Notes: generated by a model from the sequence alone, not told the origin. DNA of 64,000 nt from Sulfitobacter sp. DSM 110093 (GCF_022788715.1 NZ_CP085167.1:2865001-2929000); one strand, 5' to 3'; shown: positions 18,891 through 28,336, counted from the stretch's first letter. Numbers and translations are program-made.

Positions 18891-20672
18891 GGAAATAAAC
18901 GCCTCCTGCGGGATGTCCACCTTCCCGAACTGGCGCATCTTCTTCTTACCGGCCTTCTGCTTTTCCAGCAGCTTCTTCTTCCGCGTCGCATCCCCACCGT
19001 AGCACTTCGCGGTCACGTCCTTACGCATCGCCGACAACGTCTCGCGCGCGATCACCTTGCCGCCGATGGCCGCTTGGATCGGGATTTTGAACATGTGGCG
19101 CGGGATCAGGTCTTTAAGCTTTTCCACCATCGCTCGGCCGCGCATCTCGGCGCGGTCGCGGTGCACCATGGTCGAAAGCGCGTCGACAGGCTCGTCGTTC
19201 ACAAGGATCTGCATTTTGACCAGATTGTCCTGACGGTAGCCGATCATCTGGTAGTCAAAGCTAGCGTAGCCCTTGGTGACCGATTTCAGCCGGTCATAAA
19301 AATCAAACACCACCTCGTTCAGCGGCAGATCATAGACGACCATCGCCCGCGAACCTGCATAGGTCAGGTCTTCCTGAATGCCGCGGCGATCTTGGCAGAG
19401 CTTCAGCACGTCGCCGAGGTATTCGTCGGGCACGAGGATCGTCGCCTTGATCCGCGGCTCTTGCATGTGGTCCACAAGCGTCATGTCGGGCATGTCGGCG
19501 GGGTTGTGCAACTCTTGCATCTCGCCGTCCTTCATGTGAACGTGATAGATCACCGAAGGCGCGGTGGTGATGAGGTCGATGTCATACTCACGCTCAAGCC
19601 GGTCGCGGATCACTTCGAGGTGCAGCAGGCCAAGGAAGCCGCAGCGGAAGCCAAAGCCAAGCGCGGCAGAGGTTTCCATCTCATAGGTGAAGGAGGCATC
19701 GTTCAGGGCGAGCTTTTCGATCGCATCGCGCATGTCTTCGAAATCATTGGCATCGACCGGGAAGAGACCACAGAAAACCACCGGAACGGACGGCTTAAAG
19801 CCCGGCAGCGGGGTTTCACACTTGCGCTTCTCATGGGTGATCGTGTCACCGACACGGGTGTCGCGGACCTGTTTGATCGAAGCGTTGAGATAGCCGATCT
19901 CGCCTGGGCCGAGGCTTTCGACGCCGGTCATCTTGGGCCGGTACACGCCCACATCGTCCACGTCATAGGTGCCGCCGGTCTTAATCATGCGAATGCGGTC
20001 GCCCTTTTTCAGGGTGCCGTCGATGATCCGGACGATACAGATCACGCCGAGGTATTGGTCATATTTACTGTCCACCAGCATCGCCTTGAGCGGCGCATCG
20101 GGGTCGCCGCCCTTGGGCGCGGGCAGTTTGTTCACGATCGCTTCCAGCACGTCGGGGATGCCGACGCCGGTCTTGGCAGAGATCAGGCAGGCCTCGGAGG
20201 CGTCGATGCCGATCACGTCCTCGATCTGTTCGCGCACGCGATCGGGGTCAGAGGCGGGCAGGTCGACCTTGTTCAAGACCGGCACGATCTCATGATCCGC
20301 ATCGATGGCGGTATAGACATTGGCCAGCGTCTGCGCCTCAACGCCTTGGGTGGCGTCGACGACCAACAGCGAGCCTTCGACCGCATGCATGGAGCGCGCG
20401 ACCTCATAGGCGAAGTCGACGTGTCCGGGCGTGTCGATCAGGTTCAGCACATAGGTCTTGCCGTCCTTGGCCGGGTATTCGATGCGGACGGTGTTGGCCT
20501 TGATGGTGATGCCCCGCTCCCGCTCGATATCCATGTTATCCAGAAGCTGGCTTTGCATGTCGCGTTCGGCGACCGTGCCGGTAAGTTGGATCAACCGGTC
20601 GGCCAGCGTGGATTTGCCGTGGTCGATATGCGCCACGATGGAGAAATTGCGGATGTTTTCAAGCGGTGTCAT
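18870..20672 (-). CDS. lepA: Translation elongation factor 4 (LepA)
   Basis: Ribosome-associated GTPase. ATG 20672 gives 600 residues ([20 protein letters not shown]), the normal length; an in-frame start at 20708 would add 12 atypical residues. Visible are the G1 motif [16 protein letters not shown] (G3), NKVDLPASD (G4), and the EF4-specific C-terminal region [18 protein letters not shown]. It diverges from the lipoprotein gene across about 216 bp that hold both promoters. Confidence 0.97.
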   Translation of the reverse strand: MTPLENIRNFSIVAHIDHGKSTLADRLIQLTGTVAERDMQSQLLDNMDIERERGITIKANTVRIEYPAKDGKTYVLNLIDTPGHVDFAYEVARSMHAVEGSLLVVDATQGVEAQTLANVYTAIDADHEIVPVLNKVDLPASDPDRVREQIEDVIGIDASEACLISAKTGVGIPDVLEAIVNKLPAPKGGDPDAPLKAMLVDSKYDQYLGVICIVRIIDGTLKKGDRIRMIKTGGTYDVDDVGVYRPKMTGVESLGPGEIGYLNASIKQVRDTRVGDTITHEKRKCETPLPGFKPSVPVVFCGLFPVDANDFEDMRDAIEKLALNDASFTYEMETSAALGFGFRCGFLGLLHLEVIRDRLEREYDIDLITTAPSVIYHVHMKDGEMQELHNPADMPDMTLVDHMQEPRIKATILVPDEYLGDVLKLCQDRRGIQEDLTYAGSRAMVVYDLPLNEVVFDFYDRLKSVTKGYASFDYQMIGYRQDNLVKMQILVNDEPVDALSTMVHRDRAEMRGRAMVEKLKDLIPRHMFKIPIQAAIGGKVIARETLSAMRKDVTAKCYGGDATRKKKLLEKQKAGKKKMRQFGKVDIPQEAFISALKMDS

Positions 20673-20888
20673 GCAAGGGGATATGGCGCAGTGCTGCGCC
20701 TGCGTCAATTGGCCTTGAGCGTGCCAGAGCCCGCTTCGCGCCCTTCACGGCGCTTTATCGCGGGCTGAGAGCCAATACCCCTCCAAAGGAGAATTGCACG
20801 AAGCCCCTTTTTGCGGCATAATGTTCGGCAGAGCAGATCGGGCCGACAAGGGGAAAAACCCCACGGTCCAAAACAATAGGGCAAATCA

Positions 20889-21251
20889 ATGCGTACAGTT
20901 GTAAGTTTGATGGCGCTTGTCGTCTTGGCGGGCTGTGGTGGGTCGCGGTATTCCAGCGATGCCGCCGTGGGGCGTTTCGCTCCGTCTCCGGTGCTTTTTG
21001 CGACAGGGCCAATTCAAAAGGCCTGTTTGGCCGATGCGCGGCGGGAATCAAGCCATACGCGCTGTGGCTGTGTTCAGGCTGTGGCAGATCAAACATTGTC
21101 CCGCTCTGACCAGCGCCAAGGGGCCAAGATTTTCCGCGATCCGCATCGGTTGCAGGAAATGCGTCAGTCCGACAACAAAAGCCACAATGCTTTCTGGAGC
21201 ACCTGGAAAGCCTTCGGCCAGAGCGCCGCTGCGGCTTGTTCCAGCACTTAA
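20889..21251 (+). CDS. Small predicted lipoprotein
   Basis: A 120-residue protein with a lipoprotein signal (MRTVVSLMALVVLAGC, lipobox LAGC, Cys16). Mature features are KACLADARRES, CGCVQAVADQTLS and DPHRLQEMRQSD. Similar short proteins occur in Rhodobacterales and are often labelled 'arginine transporter' without evidence I know of. The stop codon TAA coincides with the left target TA of the IS630 element and its first base; without the element the reading would also end in TAA, so the protein is not altered. Confidence 0.72.
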   Translation: MRTVVSLMALVVLAGCGGSRYSSDAAVGRFAPSPVLFATGPIQKACLADARRESSHTRCGCVQAVADQTLSRSDQRQGAKIFRDPHRLQEMRQSDNKSHNAFWSTWKAFGQSAAAACSST

Positions 21252-21331
21252 AGCGTTTCTAACAAAACCTGAATCGCCGGGGATTCCCAAACTGGTCTGA
21301 TTGTGATTCATCCTGTTTGGGAGGATGAACT

Positions 21332-21718
21332 ATGTCAGCACCTTTGCCATCAGCGCTTCGGGCGCGGTTTCAGAGATTTATTGAGGAAGGGTTAAGCGGG
21401 CGAGCGGCGGCAGCGCGCTTGAAGCTGTCGCCAGCAACGGGCGCACGATGGCGGCATCAGATCCAAACGACGGGCCGGGCTGATCCGGGCGTGCAGGGGC
21501 GTCCAAAAGGGTCAGGGAAATTGGCACCCCATGTTGGTTTTTTCGAAGAGTTGATTGCTCAAGACCCTGATATCACATTGTTTGAGCTGCGTGATGCGCT
21601 TGCTGATGCAACCGGACTGCAGGTCCAGCACTCTGCTATCGGGCATCTGCTAAAGCGCCTCGGGTTCACGCACAAAAAAAGTCACTGGTCGCTACCGAAC
21701 GTTACCGTGCCAAGGTGA
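21332..21718 (+). CDS. IS630 transposase, N-terminal frame (orfA)
   Basis: 128 residues with the helix-turn-helix DNA-binding part of an IS630 transposase (RFIEEGLSGRAAAARLKLSPATGARW, shown here in part: LSGRAAAARLKLS) and a second HTH ending in HLLKRLGFTHKKS. A run of seven A (21674-21680) near its end is the likely slippage site. After a -1 shift the reading continues KKSLVATERYRAKVRRRRED into the catalytic frame, which is the usual IS630 sequence at this junction. Confidence 0.85.
   Translation: MSAPLPSALRARFQRFIEEGLSGRAAAARLKLSPATGARWRHQIQTTGRADPGVQGRPKGSGKLAPHVGFFEELIAQDPDITLFELRDALADATGLQVQHSAIGHLLKRLGFTHKKSHWSLPNVTVPR
21674..21680 (+). promoter_or_regulatory. A7 slippery site for -1 frameshifting
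   Basis: Seven consecutive A within CACAAAAAAAGTC, read as AAA AAA AGT in frame A and AAA AAG TCA in frame B. A -1 shift here fuses the two transposase halves without loss of conserved residues, so programmed frameshifting is more likely than a mutation. Confidence 0.65.
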
Positions 21719-22290
21719 GGCGACGACGTGAGGACTGGTTCACACACCGTTTGCCAGCCATTGCGCGGATGCCGGAACGCGTTGTCTTTATTGATGAAAC
21801 AGCGGTCAAAACGAATCTCACCCGGCTGCGCGGTTGGGCTCCGCGTGGCGAACGCCTGACGATGGATGCGCCCTTCGGCAGTTGGGGAACCCAAACCCTG
21901 ATTGCGGGGCTGACACATGAGGCTCTGATCGCACCTTGGGTAATCAAAGGCGCGATGGATGGCCCTGCTTTCGCGGCCTATGTGCAAAAGGTCCTGATCC
22001 CCGAGATCGCGCCAGGCACGGCAGTCGTTCTCGACAACCTCGCGACCCATCGCAACAAAGAAGCCGCTGCGGCGCTCAAGGCTCATGGGTGCTGGTTCCT
22101 CTATCTGCCGCCATATTCACCAGATCTGAACCCGATTGAGTTGGCTTTCTCCAAATTGAAGTCTCACCTCAGACGCATCAGTGCGCGATCATTCACCTCG
22201 GTGTTCGAAGCCCTTGGCGATATCTGCGCAATGTACTCCCCGCAGGAGTGTTCAAACTACTTTCAGGCTGCCGGATATGCCTCAGGTTAA
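21715..22290 (+). CDS. IS630 transposase, DDE catalytic frame (orfB)
   Basis: 191 residues containing the DDE triad: Asp in FIDETAVKTN, Asp in VVLDNLATHRN, and Glu in SPDLNPIELAFSKLK. Probably made only as part of the frameshift fusion with orfA; GTG 21715 is merely the first possible start in this frame. All catalytic residues are present, so the element may still be active. Confidence 0.85.
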   Translation: MRRRREDWFTHRLPAIARMPERVVFIDETAVKTNLTRLRGWAPRGERLTMDAPFGSWGTQTLIAGLTHEALIAPWVIKGAMDGPAFAAYVQKVLIPEIAPGTAVVLDNLATHRNKEAAAALKAHGCWFLYLPPYSPDLNPIELAFSKLKSHLRRISARSFTSVFEALGDICAMYSPQECSNYFQAAGYASG

Positions 22291-22313
22291 ATTAGAAATG
22301 CTTTAAAGCGGGC

Positions 22314-22775
22314 TTAACTCTCGTTCAACGGCGTGCCGAAACGGTCAATCAGCCGTCCGACGATCTGATCGCGGGCGGCGCGGAATTGGCTAAGCTTGGC
22401 CTCCCGCCCCTCGCCCAGCCCTGTAGGGTCCAGGATCGGCCAATACTCCACATCCAGATGGTAAAACCGCGTCAGTTCCAGCGCCCGACGTTGGCTGGCA
22501 GGGCTGAGTGCGATCACCAGATCGAATGACCCCAGATCATCGCCCCATTCCTCCATCTCATCGAAACTGCGGCTGCGGTGCCGGGCCAGTTCGACATCCA
22601 ACTCACTGCAAACAGCGATAGAGAAACCGTCGATCTCCATATCATTTTTGACGCCCACGGATTGCACATAGGTGCCGGTGCCGTAGAATTTCTTCATCAA
22701 TCCCTCAGCCATGGGCGACCGCACCGCGTTATGGTCGCAGCAAAACAACACGGATTGGGGCAGTGGCTGCGTCAT
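22314..22775 (-). CDS. Low-molecular-weight protein-tyrosine-phosphatase-like protein
   Basis: 153 residues with the P-loop CX5R(S) as C13-DHNAV-R19-S20 close to the N-terminus and an Asp in ILDPTGLG late in the chain, the general-acid position in this family. Some relatives are arsenate reductases, but the context (next to UPF0262, hisD and murA) is the conserved housekeeping block of Rhodobacteraceae, not an ars locus. ATG 22775 directly abuts the UPF0262 stop. The IS630 element ends about 10 bp beyond its stop. Confidence 0.85.
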   Translation of the reverse strand: MTQPLPQSVLFCCDHNAVRSPMAEGLMKKFYGTGTYVQSVGVKNDMEIDGFSIAVCSELDVELARHRSRSFDEMEEWGDDLGSFDLVIALSPASQRRALELTRFYHLDVEYWPILDPTGLGEGREAKLSQFRAARDQIVGRLIDRFGTPLNES

Positions 22776-23255
22776 TTATCCGCCGAAATGCAAAACGCAG
22801 ATCAGGGTAAAAAGCCGCCGGGCGGTGTCGGTGTCGATCTCGGCCTTGCCGGAAAGACGTTCTTGAAGCACGCGGCTGCCTTCGTTGTGGATACCGCGCC
22901 GGGCCATGTCGATGGTTTCGATCTGGCTAGGGGGCAGCTTCTTGACCGCCTCGAAATAGCTTTCGCAGATCTGGAAGTAATCCTTCACCACCTGCCGGAA
23001 CGGCCCGAGGGAGAGGTGGAATTCCGCTGCTTTTTCAGCTGCTTCGGTTTCCACGTCAAACACCAGCCGCTTATCGCGGATCGACAAAGACAGGTGATAC
23101 GGGCCGGACGGCACCGGGCCTTTTTCGCGCTCAGGCAGGACAAAGCTGTTCTCTTCCAGCAGATCGAACATGGCTACCTTACGCTCCTGATCGATCTCAG
23201 GCGTGGGCGGCGGCATGTTCGCGTCATCAAGCGCGATATGGGTGATGCGGGTCAT
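22776..23255 (-). CDS. UPF0262 family protein
   Basis: A 159-residue protein of a family found in Alphaproteobacteria, recognised from ITHIALDD near the start, GPYHLSLSIRDKRLVFDV, SLGPFRQVVKDYFQICESY and the C-terminal ARRLFTLICVLHF. Function unknown. It lies between hisD and the phosphatase gene and is probably co-transcribed with them. Confidence 0.88.
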   Translation of the reverse strand: MTRITHIALDDANMPPPTPEIDQERKVAMFDLLEENSFVLPEREKGPVPSGPYHLSLSIRDKRLVFDVETEAAEKAAEFHLSLGPFRQVVKDYFQICESYFEAVKKLPPSQIETIDMARRGIHNEGSRVLQERLSGKAEIDTDTARRLFTLICVLHFGG

Positions 23256-23344
23256 CGGCGCATCCTTTTTGCTGGCGATACCTATCTTGGATAGCGCAGC
23301 ACCGGGGGCGGGGCAATGCGGGATGGCGTTGCCATCGCCCTGCC

Positions 23345-24646
23345 CTAGTCGTTCAGCTTGCGCAGACGTGCGGTAACCGACAGCCCATGCGCCTCAAGAC
23401 TTTCGGATTGGGCCAGCCGCTCTGCCGCGGGTCCGATCGCCTTAAGGGCAGCAGGCGACATCTGCGCCAACGTAGTGCGCTTCATGAAATCAAGCACCGA
23501 CAGGCCCGATGAGAACCGCGCCGAACGCGCCGTGGGCAGAACGTGGTTCGGCCCGCCGACGTAATCGCCAATCGCCTCGGGCGTCCATTGGCCAAGGAAA
23601 ATCGCGCCCGCATGGGTGATCTTTTCCGACAGGGCCTTTGGGTCCGTCACGCAAAGCTCAAGGTGCTCCGGCGCGATGCGGTTGCTGAGGGCTGCGGCGG
23701 CGTCGAGGTCCGCCACGGTGATAATGGCCCCGTTGTCGCGCCAGCTTGCGCCCGCGATGGCGCGGCGCTCCAAGGTCAGAAGACGCTTTTCGACCGCCTC
23801 TTCCACCGCGCGCGCAAAGGCGGGGTCGGTGGTGACCAGAATGCTCTGCGCGCTCTCGTCATGCTCGGCTTGGCTGAGCAGATCAAGGGCGATGAAATCG
23901 GGATCATTGTCACCATCGGCGATGACGAGGATCTCGGATGGCCCCGCGATCATGTCGATGCCGACTTTGCCGAAAACGCGCCGTTTCGCGGCGGCGACAA
24001 AGGCGTTGCCCGGGCCGGTTATCTTGTCCACCGGGGGGATCGTATCGGTGCCATAGGCCAGCGCCGCCACGGCCTGCGCGCCGCCGATGCGGTAAATCTC
24101 ATCCACTCCGGCGATGCGGGCGGCCAGCAGGACCAGCGGGTTCAGCACGCCGTCGGGCGCCGGCACCACCATGGCGAGGCGCTCCACGCCCGCAACCTTG
24201 GCCGGGACTGCGTTCATCAAAACCGACGAAGGGTAGCTCGCCAGTCCGCCGGGCACATAAAGGCCCGCAGCCGAAACCGGGGTCCAGCGCCAGCCCAGCG
24301 TGGCGCCATCGGGGTCGGTCCACTCCGCGTCTTCGGGCAGTTGGCGGGCGTGGTAGGCGCGGATGCGGTCGGCGGCGAGTTCCAGCGCCTTGCGGTCTTC
24401 GGGGGAGACTTCGGCAACGGCGGCGTCAACCTCTGCCACACTAATGCGCAGTGTCTCGGGCGTCAGGGTCACGCGGTCGAACTTTTCGGTCAGTGCGATA
24501 ACTGCGGCGTCGCCCCGCACACGCACATCGGCGATGATATCCGCCACCACGGCATCTACATCGGGGCTGTCCTCACGCTTGGCGTTGAGCAGTTTGTCAA
24601 AGGCGGTTTCGAAATCGGGGGCGGAGGCATCGAGCGTGACGGGCAT
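23345..24646 (-). CDS. hisD: Histidinol dehydrogenase
   Basis: Zn-dependent enzyme for the last two steps of histidine synthesis (histidinol to histidine). ATG 24646 (MPVTLDASAPDF) gives 433 residues, the usual length. Conserved parts include VPGGLASYPSSVLMNAVPA, GGAQAVAALAYGT, KITGPGNAFVAAAKR, GPSEILVIAD, QAEHDESAQ and GPNHVLPT, which hold NAD, zinc and the base residues. It sits in the murA-DUF2948-hisD-UPF0262 block. Confidence 0.96.
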   Translation of the reverse strand: MPVTLDASAPDFETAFDKLLNAKREDSPDVDAVVADIIADVRVRGDAAVIALTEKFDRVTLTPETLRISVAEVDAAVAEVSPEDRKALELAADRIRAYHARQLPEDAEWTDPDGATLGWRWTPVSAAGLYVPGGLASYPSSVLMNAVPAKVAGVERLAMVVPAPDGVLNPLVLLAARIAGVDEIYRIGGAQAVAALAYGTDTIPPVDKITGPGNAFVAAAKRRVFGKVGIDMIAGPSEILVIADGDNDPDFIALDLLSQAEHDESAQSILVTTDPAFARAVEEAVEKRLLTLERRAIAGASWRDNGAIITVADLDAAAALSNRIAPEHLELCVTDPKALSEKITHAGAIFLGQWTPEAIGDYVGGPNHVLPTARSARFSSGLSVLDFMKRTTLAQMSPAALKAIGPAAERLAQSESLEAHGLSVTARLRKLND

Positions 24647-24697
24647 GGGTGCAGGCTTTCGAATGGGGGGCAGCCGCAGCGGGCTGGCCAAAAAGTG

Positions 24698-25027
24698 TTA
24701 CGGCTCGGAAGGACGGCGCAGACTGGGTTCGGTACGCAGGCCCGAGGTTTTGACGGCAGCACCGGGGGCGGAGCGCTGCGCAAGCCGCATAGCGCGGGTG
24801 TCTTGGGCGTTGTCAAAGATGGCCCGCGCCACTTGCGCCACAAGAATGGCCGACAAACCGCCCGAGATCAGGGCAAGGGGCACGACCAGCGTGGCGACCG
24901 ATAGAGACACAAGCAACTGCGCCGCGCCGACCGCAACCCCCAACAGGATCAGCGCCCAGCCGGACACCTCTGTCAGTAAAGCGGTCAGACGACCCCGGGT
25001 AAATCTATTCTGTTTAAGTTCAGGCAT
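24698..25027 (-). CDS. Small two-helix membrane protein
   Basis: A 109-residue hypothetical protein starting at ATG 25027 (MPELKQNRFT). Two hydrophobic segments are seen (about residues 23-44 and 49-70), followed by a polar basic tail. No domain recognised. It lies between DUF2948 and hisD in the same orientation with short gaps, so it is probably part of that operon. An upstream in-frame ATG (25060) would overlap the preceding gene by 4 bp and is also possible. Confidence 0.6.
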   Translation of the reverse strand: MPELKQNRFTRGRLTALLTEVSGWALILLGVAVGAAQLLVSLSVATLVVPLALISGGLSAILVAQVARAIFDNAQDTRAMRLAQRSAPGAAVKTSGLRTEPSLRRPSEP

Positions 25028-25056
25028 CTCGCGATCCTTGCCACCGTGACGGGATG

Positions 25057-25527
25057 TCACTCAGGGTGAACGGGCCGTTTCTTGGAGGGGGCGACATAGG
25101 GGCGCGTCACGTCCTTGAGGGTCACTTCCAGCGCTTCGACTTCCAAGCGAATAGCGCCATCCCCGGCCAATGTCAGCGTGACATGGCCCGACGGTGCGTC
25201 GCTTTCCTCAAAAGTGATGTCGAGCAGCGATAGGATCGTATCAGCATCGCCCTTGGGCACGCCTTGGCTCGCCACACGCTGCACATTGTTGAACATCAGT
25301 ATTGATTGCACACGTTCAGGCGCGTGCCGTGCAGCGCCCGTGTCTTCGTGCCGCAAGCGGTTCAGCAGCAAGGCAAAGCGCGCTCCGGTGCGATGCCAGC
25401 GCATCTCAGAGGCGGGGAACACCGCGTCTTGCGTAAGTGACGCAATCACCGTCAGATCCTCGGCATCCAATGCGCCGAGGTTCAGGGGTGCTTCGCGACC
25501 GTCTTCGAAACGTGCATCTTCGGTCAT
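25057..25527 (-). CDS. DUF2948 family protein
   Basis: A 156-residue protein of unknown function recognised from [51 protein letters not shown] and the ending [11 protein letters not shown]. This family commonly follows murA in Alphaproteobacteria. Here it overlaps the murA stop by ATGA (25524-25527), indicating coupled translation. Confidence 0.85.
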   Translation of the reverse strand: MTEDARFEDGREAPLNLGALDAEDLTVIASLTQDAVFPASEMRWHRTGARFALLLNRLRHEDTGAARHAPERVQSILMFNNVQRVASQGVPKGDADTILSLLDITFEESDAPSGHVTLTLAGDGAIRLEVEALEVTLKDVTRPYVAPSKKRPVHPE

Positions 25528-26795
25528 TTGCCGCTGATCCTTTCGATATCCGCACCCACGCCGCGCAATTTCGACACCACATGCTCATAGCCGCGATCAA
25601 GGTGGTAGACCCGGCTTACCGTGGTCTCTCCTGTGGCGGCCAGCCCGGCAAGGATGAGCGAGATGGAGGCCCGCAGATCGGTCGCCATCACCGGCGCGCC
25701 TTTGAGCTTTTCAACCCCGGTGACCTTGGCCGTGCCGCCATGCACGTCAATCTTTGCTCCCATGCGAATCAGTTCCGGCGCATGCATAAAGCGATTCTCG
25801 AAAATCTTTTCCTCCAACACGGAGGTCCCTTCCGCCGTGCAGAGCAGGGCCATCATCTGCGCCTGAAGATCGGTGGGGAAGCCGGGGAAAGGCTCGGTCG
25901 TGACATCCACCGCCGAGATGCGCCCGTTGCGCCGCGCGACCTTGAGGCCTGCTTCGGTCTCAGTCACTTCAATCCCTGCCGCGTCGAGCTTTTCACAGAA
26001 GGCCTGCAACAAGTCGATCCGCCCACCCAGCAGTTCGACTTCCCCGCCGCAAAAGGCAGGGGCAAGCATATAGGTGCCCAATTCGATACGGTCGGTCACC
26101 ACCTTGTGGGTCGCCCCATGCAGGCTGTCGACGCCCTGAATGGTAATGCTCGGTGTGCCGTCACCTTCAATCTGCGCGCCCATGGCCCGCAGACAGTCCG
26201 CGAGATCGACGATCTCAGGCTCCCGCGCGGCGTTGTTGATGACGGTCGTACCTTTTGCCAGCGTTGCGGCCATCAGGATATTCTCGGTCGCACCGACCGA
26301 GGCGAAGGGGAAGTCGATCACCGCCCCCTTGAGCTTACCGCCCTCAGCCTTGGCATAGAGATAGCCGTCACGCAGATCGATTTCTGCGCCCATCTTCGCC
26401 AGCCCATCGGTGTGGATATCCATCGGCCGCGCGCCAATGGCGCAGCCACCGGGGAGGGAAACTTCGGCATGGCCTTCACGGGCCAGCAGCGGACCCAGCA
26501 CAAGGTTAGACGCCCGCATCTTACGCACGATGTCGTATTCCGCGCGGGTGTTGATCTCACCATGGCTGGCCATTGTGATGACCTTGCCGTCTTGCATAGA
26601 GGTCACTTCGGCCCCCAAAGAACGCAGCAGCTCGGTCATTGTTCGGATGTCGCTCAGGCGGGGCGCGTTGGTCAGCGTCAGCGGCTCTTCGCTCAGCAGC
26701 GTCGCCGGCATCAGCGCCAGACAGGCGTTCTTGGCCCCCGCAATGGGAATTTGCCCGTTCAGCTCGCCGCCGCCCCTGACCAGAATCGAATCCAT
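25524..26795 (-). CDS. murA: UDP-N-acetylglucosamine 1-carboxyvinyltransferase
   Basis: First committed step of peptidoglycan synthesis: transfer of enolpyruvate from PEP to UDP-GlcNAc. The 423-residue protein has the N-terminal [12 protein letters not shown] substrate segment, the catalytic loop [15 protein letters not shown] with the fosfomycin-target Cys, and [14 protein letters not shown]. It starts 3 bp after the stop of a 58-residue gene, so the operon promoter is probably near 26976-27060. Confidence 0.97.
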   Translation of the reverse strand: MDSILVRGGGELNGQIPIAGAKNACLALMPATLLSEEPLTLTNAPRLSDIRTMTELLRSLGAEVTSMQDGKVITMASHGEINTRAEYDIVRKMRASNLVLGPLLAREGHAEVSLPGGCAIGARPMDIHTDGLAKMGAEIDLRDGYLYAKAEGGKLKGAVIDFPFASVGATENILMAATLAKGTTVINNAAREPEIVDLADCLRAMGAQIEGDGTPSITIQGVDSLHGATHKVVTDRIELGTYMLAPAFCGGEVELLGGRIDLLQAFCEKLDAAGIEVTETEAGLKVARRNGRISAVDVTTEPFPGFPTDLQAQMMALLCTAEGTSVLEEKIFENRFMHAPELIRMGAKIDVHGGTAKVTGVEKLKGAPVMATDLRASISLILAGLAATGETTVSRVYHLDRGYEHVVSKLRGVGADIERISGK

Positions 26796-26798
26796 CGT

Positions 26799-26975
26799 TC
26801 AGCTGTCCTTTTCCGACCCTTGGGGGTCATTGCCTGTATCCTGCGCCACATCCTCGGCCCGCGCACGCGCCTGCGCCTTGCGCCGGCCCATATTGGCCTT
26901 CAGCGCAGCCTTCAACCGCGCCTCACGAGCGCTCGGTGTTTTTGCGGTCTTTTCTGAAGCGTTTTGCTTTGCCAT
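26799..26975 (-). CDS. Small charged protein preceding murA
   Basis: A 58-residue open frame, ATG 26975 to TGA 26799: MAKQNASEKTAKTPSARE at the start, then a Lys/Arg/Ala-rich middle (LKAALKANMGRRKAQARAR) and an acidic tail. The short gap to murA (3 bp) and the sharp change from basic to acidic composition suggest a real gene. Function unknown; nucleic-acid or ribosome contact is only a guess from charge. Confidence 0.65.
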   Translation of the reverse strand: MAKQNASEKTAKTPSAREARLKAALKANMGRRKAQARARAEDVAQDTGNDPQGSEKDS

Positions 26976-27060
26976 GCCGCCTATCTAGCGCAGGGTGCAC
27001 GAAGCGTCCAGATCAGGGGTTGCGCCCCATTTCGATTGCGGCTAATCACCCGCCCACGGC

Positions 27061-27135
<75 letters not shown>

Positions 27136-27450
27136 TGAACCCCACACTTCATCATATAAGACACCCGTCTTGTCATATAAGATACTCGTCGCGCTGGCGA
27201 TGATCTCTCGACTTACGCTCGTTGCTGCGCGTCACTCTGAGTGCGAAAGTTCGATTCTCATCCGCAGCACTGTGGCCTCTTACCCTTGTCAGATAGGTCT
27301 TCCTTCACCTTCAGTTTTGCGAAGGCAGAGTTTTTTCGGGAAATGGCACCGGGGAAACCTACTCAACCCTGCGACATCCCAAATCTCAACCTCAACCACC
27401 CTGCCCCAATCATGGGGCAAGGCTGTGCGTTCTCTAGGCTTCAAGTCGAA
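27136..27450. other. Gene-free stretch with repeats and a tRNA 3'-end remnant
   Basis: No coding frame with family features was seen. It contains an imperfect direct repeat (TCATATAAGACACCCGTC at 27152 and TCATATAAGATACTCGTC at 27173, 16 of 18 matching) and a partial copy of a tRNA 3' half (27248-27270). The rest up to the sodC stop has no recognised signal. Confidence 0.6.
27225..27270 (+). pseudogene. Degenerate tRNA 3'-end fragment (tRNA-Thr-like)
   Basis: AGTTCGATTCTC (27248-27259) and GCAGCAC (27264-27270) repeat the T-loop and acceptor end of the tRNA-Thr gene located about 130 bp upstream. A GCTGCG/CGCAGC pair brackets the fragment. No D-arm or anticodon arm can be drawn, so it is not a functional tRNA. 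Such fragments arise from integration at tRNA 3' ends or from decay of duplicated tRNAs. Confidence 0.45.
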
Positions 27451-27972
27451 TCAAGATGCCTCAAACACACCGCAAGCAATACGCGATCCTGCGTCACCCG
27501 CTGGCTGAGATGTATAGTCATCCGAGCCGTCGTGTATAACAAAGGCCGCGCCGTCATCGTCTTTGATCATGCTGTCAATTTCTAACAGATCAAGAAAGAC
27601 TTCGGCCTTCAACACGCCATCATCACCGACAGTCATATTCGGCATGTCACCCGGATGCGGCCCACCTTCGACAAGCACGCCATGCTGATGATCGCCCGCG
27701 ATATGACCGCCTGCCGATTTGAAATCCTCCGCAGAACAATCGCCAGTTTCATGCAGATGGACGCCATGAGTTCCAGCCGGAACGCCCGTCACATCGATCT
27801 TGACCAATGTCCGACCCGAAGCGGTCGTGTTTAGTGTAACACTGCCTGAAATATCATTAGAATTCCCGGCCACCTGAGCGGTTGCTGCCGTTTGCATATG
27901 GCCTTCGGCCTGCACCGCTGCGGCGCCAGTGGCGGCCAAAGTGGCCCCGATTAGGATATTGCGCAGATACAT
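27451..27972 (-). CDS. sodC: Periplasmic Cu,Zn superoxide dismutase
   Basis: Dismutates superoxide outside the cytoplasm. 173 residues with a signal peptide (MYLRNILIGATLAATGAAAV, then QA). Metal ligands and signatures are visible: GVHLHETGDC (Cu His pair and disulfide Cys), SAGGHIAGDHQHG with GGPHPGDMPNM (Zn/Cu loop), FVIHDGSDDY, and SRIACGVF with the active-site Arg and second Cys. Flanked by two tRNA genes. Confidence 0.94.
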   Translation of the reverse strand: MYLRNILIGATLAATGAAAVQAEGHMQTAATAQVAGNSNDISGSVTLNTTASGRTLVKIDVTGVPAGTHGVHLHETGDCSAEDFKSAGGHIAGDHQHGVLVEGGPHPGDMPNMTVGDDGVLKAEVFLDLLEIDSMIKDDDGAAFVIHDGSDDYTSQPAGDAGSRIACGVFEAS

Positions 27973-28077
27973 GGCTTTCCTCCGTTGGTTTCTATATCAG
28001 ATGATAGCCCAACCCACCCGGCCCGCGTCGGGTTCCTCTTGATGCGCGCTAAGGCTTGCCCCTATAAGCAGGCGAGT

Positions 28078-28154
28078 GCTCCCTTAGCTCAGCTGGATAG
28101 AGCAGCCGACTTCTAATCGGCAGGCCGAGGGTTCGAATCCTTCAGGGAGCGCCA
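28078..28154 (+). tRNA. tRNA-Arg (anticodon TCT)
   Basis: Cloverleaf with acceptor GCTCCCT/AGGGAGC, D-arm GCTC/GAGC, anticodon stem GCCGA/TCGGC with loop CTTCTAA, T-arm with TTCGAAT, and encoded CCA (28152-28154). Reads the rare Arg codons AGA/AGG. Confidence 0.95.
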
Positions 28155-28336
28155 CTTTTCATAAAGCCCGAATGCACAAAGCTATTTTCTTTGGCACCAC
28201 TTTGTGCCGCGGATTTCGCCGCATTGTGCTTTCACTGGCTGGCAGCAACTTCACGAAATGCCTTATCAACCAGATTGTGAAGCCCACTCCGTCAGGGCCG
28301 AAATTCATCGGCCCAAACCTCGACCGATTGGATCAT

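Larger units (their letters stand above)
21251..22303 (+). mobile_element. IS630-family insertion sequence (complete)
   Basis: The element is flanked by TA dinucleotides (21249-21250 and 22304-22305), the target duplication of IS630/Tc1-mariner elements. Its ends match as imperfect inverted repeats: AAGCGTTTCTAAC at the left and AAGCATTTCTAAT at the right (complement), with a further shared AACCTGA a few bases in. It carries two overlapping transposase frames. It inserted exactly at the lipoprotein stop codon. Confidence 0.9.

Noticed and set aside
19074..20768. 564-residue open frame opposite lepA
   Set aside because: It mirrors the lepA coding strand in a high-GC genome and has no recognisable family, signal or ribosome-binding site.
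21332..22290. IS630 transposase as a frameshifted pseudogene
   Set aside because: All DDE residues are intact, ends and TA duplication are complete, and an A7 slippery run lies at the junction, which favours programmed frameshifting.
22314..22775. Arsenate reductase reading of the phosphatase-like gene
   Set aside because: It shares the CX5R loop, but the neighbouring genes are housekeeping and the ArsC-type second and third cysteines are not evident.
25437..26957. 506-residue frame opposite murA and DUF2948
   Set aside because: Antisense shadow; composition is His/Arg/Gln-rich as expected from complemented GC-biased codons.
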